Of a stretch of DNA of 64,000 nucleotides, positions 45,285-58,200 are shown piece by piece (the first letter of the stretch is position 1; every line of letters starts with the position of its first letter). Origin of the DNA: Closterium sp. Naga37s-1 (taxonomy: Eukaryota; Streptophyta; Zygnematophyceae; Desmidiales; Closteriaceae). The position numbers and the translations under genes were made by a program. The notes beneath the pieces are model-generated. The model was not told the origin of the DNA. It did no database searches and was given only the letters and a program-made list of their open reading frames with translations. The stretch spans positions 2,699,501-2,763,500 of the forward strand of contig CANJKZ010000010.1 in NCBI GenBank assembly GCA_947471745.1, given 5' to 3'.

Positions 45285-48200
45285 GAGCTACCGCGCCGAA
45301 CCAAGAATTTGGCATCAACGACTCCGTCACCCCTCTCACGCCGCACTCAAAAACTCCATCAGGGCCAAAGTCTTTAACTCCGATGCGCTACTTCTCCCTC
45401 GAGGAGGTTCCCTCACAGCAGACTCAGCCGACCCGCCATGCATCGTCTGCCCCACCAGGTCACTCGCCCACAAACCCTTCCCCGACCTACATCCTCGCTA
45501 CGAACGCTACGAGCCACTCAAAAAGGTCTACAGCGATTTCATGAATCTTACCAAAGAAGGGCTTGACAGCGAGCAATACACGCTAACCTTCATCAACACA
45601 TGCACTCGCCACATCTGGGCCATCAACACTGACTGTCTCAATCTCGCCTTCGAATGCTTTATCGCTTGCATGAAACAAGCAGAGCGTGAATCGGGATTGA
45701 GCTTCCAAACAGACGGCGGAGCAGAATTCTTCTCAACTGAGTTCAAGGAACTCTTCACCAAGAAGGGAATTGAGCACCTGATGTCCCTGCCCTACGCTCA
45801 CGAACAGCAAGGAGTAGCAGAACGGACAAACAGGAGCCTCGCCACAAGAATGAGGGTTCTGATGAAGCAGTCAGCCATCCCAACCAAGTATTGGCCGTTT
45901 GCAATGAACCACGCAGTTCGGCTGCACAACTTGCTATCCTCCCTAAGCCTCGAGAACAATAACTCTCCTTACAAGGCTTAGGCGGGCAGGAAAGCAGATA
46001 CGCGTCTTCTTTGAATGTTCGGCTGCATGGTACAGTACAGGCCACACACCGCAAGGACCGGAAAATTGCTGACCGGGCACGCTGGGGCATCCACCTCGGG
46101 ATCCAAAAGGAATACAAGGCATGGATTGTGCTGGACTATGCGACACACGAAGTGATGAAATCATGTGACTGCATCTTCTACGAGAAGCTGACTCTACCAC
46201 TGTTCAAAGAACACCGCGAAGCTGACAGGGCACCGGAAAGGGTCTTTGAGGGGCATCGCAGCTTTGCCACGTCACAGGATGAGGCAGACCTGGCTGAAGA
46301 TACAGAAGCAACTGACAACACGCCAACGGATCGATACTCCGACATCCCCCTTACAAGCCCACTCCAGACTCCAACCTTCATACATGTTCATCAATTTGAC
46401 CTCGCCGATACAACTCGCGAAGCCCACAATTACAACAGTGAAGCGCGTCGATCTCCGGATGCCGAGTTACCACCTCCAAACTCCTCGCAAGACACCATCC
46501 GTCCCGGCCACGACAATGATGACGACATCGTCAAAGTTACCAGCTTGCATGACTACAATCGCCTCCACTACAGAAAGACCAACGAAACTGGTCTCCGCAT
46601 CCTTGGGCTCGCAGCCGCTATTCGTCACGCCTCCCCCAAGGAACCCACCACCGTTCGCCAAGCCCTGTCTGGCCCCGACAGTGAGAAATGGAAGGCAACC
46701 ATGGCAGCGGAAGTCGCGGCGCTGAAGAACTGCGGAACGTGGAAGCTGGTTCCTCGATCATCAGCGAAGGGGAGAAAAAATCTCAGCGGCAAATGGGTTT
46801 TTCGCATCAAAATGTTTGCGGATGGTTCCATTGACAAAAACAAAGCGAGATGGGTGGTGCGCTGCTTCGAACAAACTCACCTGGTGGACTTCGACCTCAC
46901 CTACACGCCCGTCGGAAGACATACCTCGGTGCGCATTCTCATCTGCATCGTAGCCGTCAAGCAGCGTCCGCTCCATCAAATAAATGTTGGCAGTGCCTTC
47001 CTGTACGCACCTGTCGACGCCATCATCTTCGTCGAGCAGCCGCACGCCTTCAAAGAAAGCGACGGTGCCATTTGTCTTCTCCAGAAATCCCTCTATGGGA
47101 TCAAACAAGCGCCTCGTCTGTGGCAGCAATACCTGCACACTGTTCTCACGGAGCGCGGATTCACTCAGCTGCCGCATGACCTCGGGATGTACCAGAAGGA
47201 GTCGCCTACGTCGACGACCTGCTCTAAACTGGCGACGACACGAAGCTGTTGGACCGGTCTGAGGCAGAAATCAAGGAGAAGCTTGAAGTGACGATCAACC
47301 ACAACATCACGCAGTTCCTGGGCCTCAAAATTACCTAGTCCGCCACCTCCATTCACCTCTCCGCTGCCAAATACGCGACACTCGCGAAGAAATTTGCCAT
47401 CGCACCAACTAGCATCACCACCCTCTTCCGCACTCCTCCTAATCATGAACCTGACACCACTCCACTCTCAGTAAAAAATCACTGGCTTTATCAGCAGCAT
47501 CTGGGGTGCCTCCTGTTTGCCGCCGTCACGTGCCGGCCAGAGCTCTCCTACATTGAAAGCCAGCTCGCACAGTACCTGAAGCGACCTAAAGGGGAGAATC
47601 TACTGGATCTACGCCGCGCATTTCAATACTTCATCTCTGCCCCTGACGTCGGACTCACCTACGAAGCTAACCTAACCGCTGCCCTGCAGCTTCATGGCTA
47701 CGTAGACGCAGACCACGCAGGAGACAATGACAACAGATGCTCTTGCACAGGATTAATTTTCCAACTCCAACCTGCTGGACTCATCTCTTGGAACTCCCAG
47801 ATGCAGGAGCGCATCGCCCTTTCGTCGGCGAAGCTGAATTCATCGCCGCTAGCGCAGCTGTTCGCGAAGGACTGTACCTAATGGAGCTCCTGCAGGAAGC
47901 GAAAGTAACCAAGGCGCAATCAAGCTCGCAAACAAGCCTGGCTTCGTAAACCGCAGGAAGCGCATCGCACTCCGTTACTTCTTTGTCAAGGACGAGATCG
48001 ACAAAAGCAAGGTCAAACTCACGTACTTCCCAACTGGTGACACGGCAGCCGACGTCCTGACGAAGAAACTGCCACGTCAGAAGTTCCAGCACTGCACCGA
48101 CCTCTGCGAGATCTCGAAGAAACCCCACGTGGCTCACCTTCAGGAATGAAGGGGATTGTTAGAATAACCGAAATGTTGTAATATTCGTGAAGGTTCTCTA

Positions 48201-48529
48201 CTAACGCGCTACTACATAAAGAAACAGCGCGTCAGCACTAGTACCACAATAGCTCATATAGAGCAGGCGGAAGATCGAGAGTCACCCGGAGGTCAATAAT
48301 CGAAGACAGTCAACGGTCGTGACTCTTGACTGTTCAGTAACCGCACTTGGTAGTTACGCAATGCTATATGGTCACTGTCAAATAGAGCAATAGTCGTGGT
48401 TACTTTAGCAATGTAATTCAAATAATTAGGGAATGTACGCCTCAAGGTACATGGCTAGCTAGTTTTGGTTTTTATACCTTTGTACTCCTATCCTTAAATC
48501 ATCTTGTTCTCTTCTAACTATTATCAACA
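45285..48529 (+). mobile_element. Family G copia fragment (pre-integrase to 3' LTR)
   Basis: A plus-strand copia copy lacking LTR and gag on the left. Pre-integrase: WHQRLRHPSHAALKNSIRAK with CIVCPTRSLAHKPF (about 45300-45480). Integrase core: about 45520-45980 (SFQTDGGAEFFSTEFKELF; HEQQGVAERTNRSLATRMRV). RT: about 46640-47330 (KWKATMAAEVAALKNCGTWK; SLYGIKQAPRLWQQYL). RNase H: about 47690-48130 (AEFIAASAAVREGLYLMELL). A purine tract AATGAAGGGGAT ends at 48156 and the 3' LTR starts at 48157. Integrase and RT frames are long compared with most copies here, so it may be younger, but it is still broken. Confidence 0.85.
48157..48529 (+). repeat. 3' LTR of the family G fragment
   Basis: Starts TGTTAGAATAACCG right after the purine tract. 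The end is placed at TTATCAACA (48529) because it mirrors the start, but no second copy is available to confirm it. It contains CTACATAAAGAAACAG near 48210, a possible promoter TATA region. Confidence 0.55.
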
Positions 48530-49254
48530 AGGTCACTACCAAGACTTCATTGTCTTCTTTCAACTTAGAAGACTTATCCTATCCACTTATATCCTTTGGT
48601 TATATTAGCAGCGGATTGCTCCAGATAGAAGTGCATTCGCTTTTAATATGTCTGCGCTTCTATCCGGGGCCATACGGTATGAGTTGTACTATCAGAGTGC
48701 CCGGACTAATTTAACGAGACTGATTACAAAGGCTGAGAATACAAAGAAAGTGCGAACAAAAATATGGCATTCCTTCGTAGCTAGGCAAGGACCTTGGGGT
48801 GGCCGAGGGTTGGAATTGTGGCAATTGGTGCGGGGGCGACTTGGGAGTGGTTTGGGCCGAACCCAACTCATGCGATGCCTTCGGGGCATCACCGCTAAGG
48901 GCAGACTACAGTAGTGAATTTCTACGTTCACTATACTAGGGTTTCATTTCGTTGGGACTGATTGTAATCATATGTTTGAATTGACTTTCGCGCACTCTTT
49001 CATGTTATAAGGTGGTCCTGTTAACGAAAAGTTGGCGACGCTATTGAACATTTCCCCGATCACCAAACTTGCTCTGAACGAACACGCACCATTTTCGTTG
49101 GCGATCATCCGATCCGATTGCATCCTGCGATCCTGCGATCCTGCGATCATACATCGTTCAGCTCGCCGCCACGAGCTCACGTCGCGTCACCGTCGCTCGC
49201 TGCGCCCCATTCGCCCATTCACGCTGCGAGCCTCTGCCGACCTGCGGCATCGCC
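48530..49254. other. Intergenic stretch upstream of the host gene
   Basis: The 5' flank and presumably the promoter and 5' UTR of the gene starting at 49255. A perfect hairpin GATGCC-TTCGG-GGCATC lies at about 48876-48892, and an inverted repeat TAGTGAA...TTCACTA at about 48914-48936. A short GCGATCCT repeat (three units) lies at about 49127-49150. A frame is open at 48648-48914 (88 codons), but it has no recognisable domain and I do not call it. No clear TATA box could be assigned. Confidence 0.5.
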
Positions 49255-52200
49255 ATGCCGCTCCTCTTCCTGCTCCTGCTCCTCCTCCCCCTCCCGCATT
49301 CCACCGCTGCCTCCCACGGCAGCGGCGGGGCAGCGGCGCGCCTGAACGGGCTGGCGGAGGATCCGCTGGCGGACGACGACTCGTTCGCGCGCCTGGCGGA
49401 GGCGGACAAGCGGCGGTGGGCGCAGGGCGCGGCGGAGGACGCGGGACTGGCGGCGAAGATGCGGCGGCTAGCGGAGGTGGAGGTGGTGACGCGCGTGCAC
49501 GTGCGGCTCGTGGGGTTCGACGGCGACCGCGACGACAACAGCAACCTCCGCGTGCAGCCGGTGAGCTCCGCGCTACGAGCGCGGGGGGCAGTGAGCGCGG
49601 TGGGGGAGCAGATTGGCGTGCGAAAAGACGAGGGGGAGCGGGGGGGATGGCGGGCGGAAGGGCGGAGGCGATCTGGGAGAGAGGGATGAGAGGACGAGTG
49701 GCGTGGGGGGATGGCAGGAGGAGGCGGCGAGGGGAGTGTTGGGAATGGGGAGCGGAAAGGTGGCAGCCCATCCCTTTCGTCCTTCTCCCCCACTCACCCG
49801 TGTGTCCCCCTGCCGTGCTCACCACCCGTGTGTCCCCCTGCCGTGCTCACTCCACTCGTGCCACCCATGCCGCCATTCTCCCTCACTTGCGTCCTCCCTC
49901 TCCCCGCTGCTGCCATGCCATGCCATGGGGGGCATTGGTGTGTGGGGGGGCATTGGTGTGTGGGGGGGCATTGATGTGTGGGGGATGATTGGTGTGTGTG
50001 GGGGGTGATTGGTGTGTGGGGAGTGATTGATGTGTGGGGGGTGATTGGTGTGTGGGGAGTGATTGATGTGTGGGGGGTGATTGGTGTGTGGGGAGTGATT
50101 GATGTGTGGGGGGTGATTGGTGTGTGGGGAGTGATTGATGTGTGGGGGGTGATTGGTGTGTGGGGAGTGATTGATGTGTGGGGGGGTGATTGGTGTGTGG
50201 GGGGTGATTGGTGTGTGGGGGGTGATTGGTGTGTGGGGGGGTGATTGGTGTGTGGGGGGGTGTGAGTGAGGGTGTGTGTGTGTGCATGGGCAGGAGGAGA
50301 TGACAAAGTTTCTCAAAACGCTCAAACCAGACAACGTCTTCCGAGCCATTCACGGCGAGGTATGGCATTCACGGCGAGGTATGGCATTCACGGCGAGGTA
50401 TGGCATTCACGGCGAGGTATGGCATTCATGGCGAGGTATGGCATTCACGGCGAGGTATGGCATTCATGGCGAGGTATGGCATTCATGGCGAGGTATGGCA
50501 TTCATGGCGAGGTATGGCATTCATGGCGAGGTATGGCATTCATGGCGAGGTATGGCATTCATGGCGAGGTATGGCATTCATGGCGAGGTATGGCATTCAT
50601 GGGGAGGTATGGCATTCATGGTGAGGTATGGCATTCATGGTGAGGTAAGGCATTCACTGCCCCATCCATTGGCCCAGTTCTCCTCCACGCCATCTTCATC
50701 CACCTCTTAAACTTCTCTCTGCCTTTTTTGCCTCCGTTTCCGTTCGCATGCATCACATGTGCATGCATCACACTCTGCCACCTCTGCCCGTTCTGCCCCT
50801 CGCCATCCACCCTCTGCCCTCACTTCTAGAACCACATGCTCCTCCTGCCTTTCCACCGCCCCGCCACCCTCTCTGCCCGTCCATGCCCTGCGTCCTCTCG
50901 CTGTCCGCAGCCGCCCCTCGCACCCCTCGGCCTTCTCCTCCCCTCAGACCCCACCCTGCTGCCACCGTTTCTCCTTCCAGACGCCCGCCCCTCCCCACTC
51001 CTCTTCCCCCCACTCAGTCACACGCGCTGGCAGTGCGGCAGCGCGTGGCGTTCTCAGTGTCGCGTGCGCCCAGGCGCCTGGCCTCTGCCATCTCCGCTGA
51101 CATCTTCCGCTTCGTTGGACGGGTGAGGCTCTCATGCACACACGCACTCGCACTCACACGCACTCACACTCACACGCACTCGCACTCACACGCACTCGCA
51201 CTCACACGCACTCGAACTCACACGCACTCGCACTCACACGCACTCGCACTCACACGCACTCGCACGTACACGCACTCCGAATCACACGCACTCGCACTCA
51301 CACGCACTCGCACTCACACGCGCTCACACTCACACGCACTCCCACTCACACGCACTCGCACTCACACGCACTCGCACTCACACGCACTCGCACTCACACG
51401 CACTCGCACTCACACGCACTCGCACTCACACGCACTCGCACTCACACGCACTCGCACTCACACGCACTCGCACTCACACGCACTCGCACTCACACGCACT
51501 CGCACTCACACGCACTCGCACTCACACGCACTCGCACTCACACGCACTCGCACGCACTCGCACTCGCACGCACTCGCACTCGCACGCACTCGCACTCACA
51601 CGCACTCGCACTCACACGCACTCGCACTCACACGCACTCGCACTCACACGCACTCGCACTCACACGCACTCGCACTCATACGCACTCGCACTCACACGCA
51701 CTCGCACTCACACGCACTCGCATGTACACGCACTCGCACGTACACGCACTCGCACTCACACGCAATCACACGCACTCGCACTCACACGCACTCGCACTCA
51801 CACGCACTCGCACTCACACGCACTCGCACTCACATGCACTCGCACTCACACGCACTCGCACTCACACGCACTCGCACGCACTCGCACTCGCACGCACTCG
51901 CACTCGCACGCACTCGCACTCGCACGCACTCGCACTCGCACGCACTCGCACTCACACGCACTGGCACTCGCACGCACTCTCACTCTCACGCACTCGCACT
52001 CACATGCACTCGCACTCACACGCACTCGCACTCACACGCACTCGCACTCACACGCACTCGCACTCACACGCACTCGCACTCACACGCACTCGCACTCACA
52101 CGCACTCGCACGTACACGCACTCGCACTCACACGCACTCGCACTCACACGCACTCGCACTCACACGCACTCGCACTCACATGCACTCGCACTCACACGCA

Positions 52201-55200
52201 CTCGCACTCACACGCACTCGCACGCACTCGCACTCGCACGCACTGGCACTCACACGCACTCGCACTCGCACGCACTCGCACTCACACGCACTCGCACTCA
52301 CACGCACTCGCACTCACACGCACTCGCACTCACACGCACTCGCACCCACACGCACTCGCACGTACACGCACTCGCACTCACATGCACTCACACTCATACG
52401 CACTCGCACTCACACGCACTCGTACGCACTCGCTCTCACACGCGCTCGCACTCACACGCACTCACACTCACACGCACTCGCACTCACACGCACTCGCACT
52501 CACACGCACTCGCACTCACACGCACTCGCACTCACACGCACTCGCACTCACACGCACTCGCACTCACACGCACTCGCACGCACTCGCACTCGCACGCACT
52601 CGCACTCGCACGCACTCGCACTCACACGCACTCGCACTCACACGCACTCGCACTCACACGCACTCGCACTCACACGCACTCGCACTCACACGCTCTCACA
52701 CTCACACGCACTCGCACTCACACGCACTCGCACTCACACGCACTCGCACTCACACGCACTCGCATGTACACGCACTCGCACGTACACGCACTCGCACTCA
52801 CACGCAATCACACGCACTCGCACTCACACGCACTCGCACTCACACGCACTCGCACTCACACGCACTCGCACTCACATGCACTCGCACTCACATGCACTCG
52901 CACTCACACGCACTCGCACGCACTCGCACTCGCACGCACTGGCACTCGCACGCACTCGCACTCGCACGCACTCGCACTCACACGCACTCGCACTCACACG
53001 CACTGGCACTCGCACGCACTCACACTCACACGCACTCGCACTCACATGCACTCGCACTCACACGCACTCGCACTCACACGCACTCGCACTCACACGCACT
53101 CGCACTCACACGCACTCGCACTCACACGCACTCGCACTCACACGCACTCGCACGTACACGCACTCGCACTCACACGCACTCGCACTCACACGCACTCGCA
53201 CTCACACGCACTCGCACTCACATGCACTCGCACTCACACGCACTCGCACTCACACGCACTCGCACGCACTCGCACTCGCACGCACTGGCACTCACACGCA
53301 CTCGCACTCGCACGCACTCGCACTCACACGCACTGGCACTCGCACGCACTCACACTCACACGCACTCGCACTCACATGCACTCGCACTCACACGCACTCG
53401 CACTCACACGCACTCGCACTCACACGCACTCGCACTCACACGCACTCGCACTCACACGCACTCGCACTCACACGCACTCGCACGTACACGCACTCGCACT
53501 CACACGCACTCGCACTCACACGCACTCGCACTCACACGCACTCGCACTCACATGCACTCGCACTCACACGCACTCGCACTCACACGCACTCGCACGCACT
53601 CGCACTCGCACGCACTGGCACTCACACGCACTCGCACTCGCACGCACTCGCACTCACACGCACTCGCACTCACACGTACTCGCACTCACACGCTCTCGCA
53701 TGTACACGCACTCGCACGTACACGCACTCGCCCTCACACGCAATCACACGCACTCGCACTCACACGCACTCGCACTCATATGCACTCGCACTCACACGCA
53801 CTCGCACTCACACGCACTCGCACTCACACGCACTCGCACTCGCACGCACTCGCACTCACACGCACTCGCACTCACACGCACTCGCACTCACACGCACTCG
53901 CACGCACTGGCACTCACACGCACTCGCACTCGCACGCACTCGCACTCGCACGCACTCGCACTCACATGCACTCGCACTCACACGCACTCGCACTCACACG
54001 CTCTCGCATGTACACGCACTCGCACGTACACGCACTCGCCCTCACACGCAATCACACGCACTCGCACTCACACGCACTCGCACTCATATGCACTCGCACT
54101 CACACGCACTCGCACTCACACGCTCTCACACTCACACGCACTCGCACTCACACGCACTCGCACTCACACGCACTCGCACTCACACGCACTCGCATGTACA
54201 CGCACTCGCACGTACACGCACTCGCACTCACACGCAATCACACGCACTCGCACTCACACGCACTCGCACTCACACGCACTCGCACTCGCACGCACTCGCA
54301 CTCTCACGCGCTCACACTCAGACGCACTCGCACTCACACGCACTTGCACTCACACGCACTCGCACTCACACGCTCTCACACTCACACACACTCGCACTCA
54401 CACGCACTCGCACTCACACGCACTCGCACTCACACGCACTCGCATGTACACGCACTCGCACGTACACGCACTCGCACTCACACGCAATCACACGCACTCG
54501 CACTCACACGCACTCGCACTCATACGCACTCGCACTCACACGCACTCGCACTCTCACGCGCTCACACTCAGGCGCACTCACACTCACACGCACTCGCACT
54601 CACACGCACTCGCACCCACACGCACTCGCACGTACACGCACTCGCACTCACACGCAATCACACGCACTCGCACTCACACGCACTCGCACTCACACGCACT
54701 CGCACTCGCACGCACTCGCACTCTCACGCGCTCACACTCAGACGCACTCGCACTCACACGCACTTGCACTCACACGCACTCGCACTCACACGCTCTCACA
54801 CTCACACACACTCGCACTCACACGCACTCGCACTCACACGCACTCGCACTCACACGCACTCGCATGTACACGCACTCGCACGTACACGCACTCGCACTCA
54901 CACGCAATCACACGCACTCGCACTCACACGCACTCGCACTCATACGCACTCGCACTCACACGCACTCGCACTCTCACGCGCTCACACTCAGGCGCACTCA
55001 CACTCACACGCACTCGCACTCACACGCACTCGCACCCACACGCACTCGCACGTACACGCACTCGCACTCACATGCACTCACACTCATACGCACTCGCACT
55101 CACACGCACTCGTACGCACTCGCTCTCACACGCGCTCGCACTCACACGCACTCACACTCACACGCACTCGCACTCACATGCACTCGCACTCACACGCACT

Positions 55201-58200
55201 CGCACTCACACGCACTCGCACTCACACGCACTCGCACTCACACGCACTCGCACTCACACGCACTCGCACGTACACGCACTCGCACTCACACTCACACGTA
55301 CTCACACGCACTCACAATCACACGCACTCCCACTCACACGCACTCACACTCACACGCGCTCACACTCACACGCACTCACACTCACATGCACTCCCACTCA
55401 CACGCACTGGCACTCGCATGCACTCGCACTCGCAGTCACTCACGCTCGCACGCACTCGCACTTACACGCACTCGCACTCACACGCACTCGCACTCGCACA
55501 CACTCGCACTCACACGCACTCCCACTCACACGCATTCGCACTCACGCGCACTCGCACTCGCACTCACACGCACTCACTCGCACTCACACGCACTCGCACG
55601 TACACGCACTCGCACGTACACGCACTCGCACTCACACGCAATCACACTCACACGCACTCGCACTCACACGCACTCGCACTCACACGCACTCGCACTCACA
55701 CGCACTCCCACTCACACGCACTCGCACTCGCACGCACTCGCACTCACACGCACTCCCACTCACACGCATTAGCACTCACGCGCACTCGCACTCACACGCA
55801 CTCACTCGCACTCACACGCACTCGCACTCACACGCACTCGCACTCACACGCACTCGCACGTACACGCACTCGCTCTTGCACTCGCACTCACACGCAATCA
55901 CACTCACACGCACTCGCACTCACACGCACTCGCACTCACACGCACTCGCACGCACTCGCACTCACGCGCACTCACACTCACACGTACTCTCACTCACATG
56001 CACCCTCACTCACACACAACCGCATTCGCACGCAGGGGTGGTTATATGGAGGAGTTGGAATCTTAATAGAGTTGGATGACAGGAGATTTGTGAGCTACAG
56101 GACAAGAGCTGTCAAGTAGTGGAGCTTGGTTGGTGAGACTGAGGTGTTTATCAAGGTGGTGATGGATTAGGGCAGGCAAGAGTGTGTGCTTGCTTGTGGT
56201 TTCATCCATGCCACGCCGCACCACCCATCCCGCCCATACAATGTGTCTCCCCTCCATGCACCCTGCACGCGCCCCTCCATGCACCCTGCACGCGCTGCTC
56301 CAAATAGGGCAAGAGCATTCCCTTGCCCCCATCTCACCACTTCCACTCCCCCCCCCCCCCCCCCGCACATGGCAGGCCATGGGGCGGGTGGGTGAGGGCG
56401 GGGTGGTGCTGCTGCCGCACACGCTGGTCGACACCCACGTGCGCTCCGACGCTGCCACGCTCACACCCCCCGCTGCTGCTGGCGGGGAGGGCAGCGGGGC
56501 GGGGGGGGGCTACGCGGTGTACGTGCTGAACCCGCGGGTGATGCCGCGGCGCTACGCGTACTCGTATGGCAGCCGGGGGGACACCGTGTGCCCGGGCACC
56601 TCCTTCCACGATGAGGTCACCTCCTGCGCTCATGCTTTGTGGCGCTGTGTGCCACCATCGCTTGCTGCCCATCGCTTGCTGCCCCTCGCTTGCTGCCCCT
56701 CGCTCGCTGCCCCTCGCTTGCTGCCCCTCGCTCGCTGCCCCTCGCTCGCTGCCCCGCGCTCGCTGCCCCGCGCTCGCTGCCCCCCGCTCGCTGTCCCCCG
56801 CTCGCTGCCCCTCGCTCGCTGCCCCTCGCTTGCTGCCCCTCGCTCGCTGCCCCTCGCTCGCTGCCCCTCGCTTGCTGCCCCTCGCTCGCTGCCCCTCGCT
56901 CGCTGCCCCTCGCTCGCTGCACCTGCCTGTGCTTGCACCTGCCTGTGCTTGCACCTGCCTGTGCTTGCACCTGCCTGTGCTTGGCCACTAGCCAGCTCTC
57001 ACCATGGCTCACTTGTGTCTCTCCTCACATGCCCCATCTCCCGACTCCTTTCTCCCCCCTTCTCTTCTCCTCCCCTTCCGGCAGCGCTACGTGTGGGTGG
57101 ATCTGACGGCGGGGCCGGTGAGCTACGGGCCGGCGTGGGAGGGGCGGGGGGGCGTCACGCCCGCCGCGTACCTGCGGGCAGAGCAGTACAGCAAGGAGCT
57201 GCTGTACGGGGTGAGAGCAATACAGCAAGGAGCTGCTGCACGGGGTGAGCACACATGGGAGATGGGCGAGCACGCGTGCATGTGTGAGATTGCTCGTGCT
57301 GCTCTCACGTCTGCCTGCCATCGCTGCATGCACCTCCTCCTCCCTCTGCACGCATCTGCTGCTCTCCCCCTCGCCCGCTCCCGAATTAACCCAATCGCCT
57401 CCCACCATGGCAGTGTGGGTCTTCCCAGTCGTGCCCGCAAGCAGCCATTGGGAGGGCGGCAGCACTGCCACCCACTGCTTCACTCACGTCCACTACCCCC
57501 TCCCTGCCCCTCCCTTCCCTCCCCTCCCACACGCCCTTCCCCTCCCCGCCCTCCTCTGCCCCCCCCACAGGCGTTCCTGGCGCACGTGGCAGTGCTGGTG
57601 GACAATGCGGTGCGGCATGTGTTTGTGCCGCCGCTGCTGCATGCGCCCGTGGTGTACGCGGTGACCACCGACATCTGGGCGTTGCCATGCACAGCGCTAC
57701 CGGAGAAGGCGGGCATGCAGGCGATGAGGGCATGTGGCTGGACCTCACCGCCATCAAGGACCAGGTGAGGCTATCCCTACTAGCCTAAGCTCTGCCATTA
57801 GGACAAGTTACCTGTTGGAGTAGGACGAGTCACCTGCTGGATCCAGGTCGAAACTTTATACGTATGCTGGACCTCACCGCCATCAAGGACCAGGTGAGGC
57901 TATCCCTACTAGCCTAAGCTCTGCCATTAGGACAAGTTACCTGTTGGAGTAGGACGAGTCACCTGCTGGATCCAGGTCGAAACTTTATACGTATGCTGGA
58001 CCTCACCGCCATCAAGGACCAGGTGAGGCTATCCCTACTAGCCTAAGCTCTGCCATTAGGACAAGTTACCTGTTGGAGTAGGACGAGTCACCTGCTGGAT
58101 CCAGGTCGAAACTTTATACGTATGCTGGACCTCACCGCCATCAAGGACCAGGTGAGGCTATCCCTACTAGCCTAAGCTCTGCCATTAGGACAAGTTACCT

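Noticed and set aside
48876-48892. U6 snRNA start, suggested by the CCTTCGGGG hairpin
   Set aside because: Sequence after the hairpin does not follow U6 (no ACAGAGA box or downstream U6 core).
48648-48914. 88-codon frame upstream of the host gene
   Set aside because: No recognisable domain, GC-skewed composition and overlap with hairpin sequence; too weak to call.
49978-50306. Open frames of Trp/Val/Gly or His/Thr/Pro repeats on both strands
   Set aside because: By-product of the 18-bp G-rich array in intron 1; no start context, domain or codon pattern supports a gene.
50266-50710. Frames reading RYGIHGEVWHSW repeats as a possible repeat protein
   Set aside because: The 19-bp period makes all three frames open with the same repeat. 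The segment begins with the exon 2 donor and is intronic.
50748-56119. Very long reading frames (up to 1,674 codons) of His/Ser/Ala/Leu/Thr/Arg repeats
   Set aside because: They arise because the 16-bp unit lacks stop codons in several frames, and they fall between a good donor (51123) and acceptor (56375) of the host gene. Several overlapping frames are open at once, which a real protein gene would not show.
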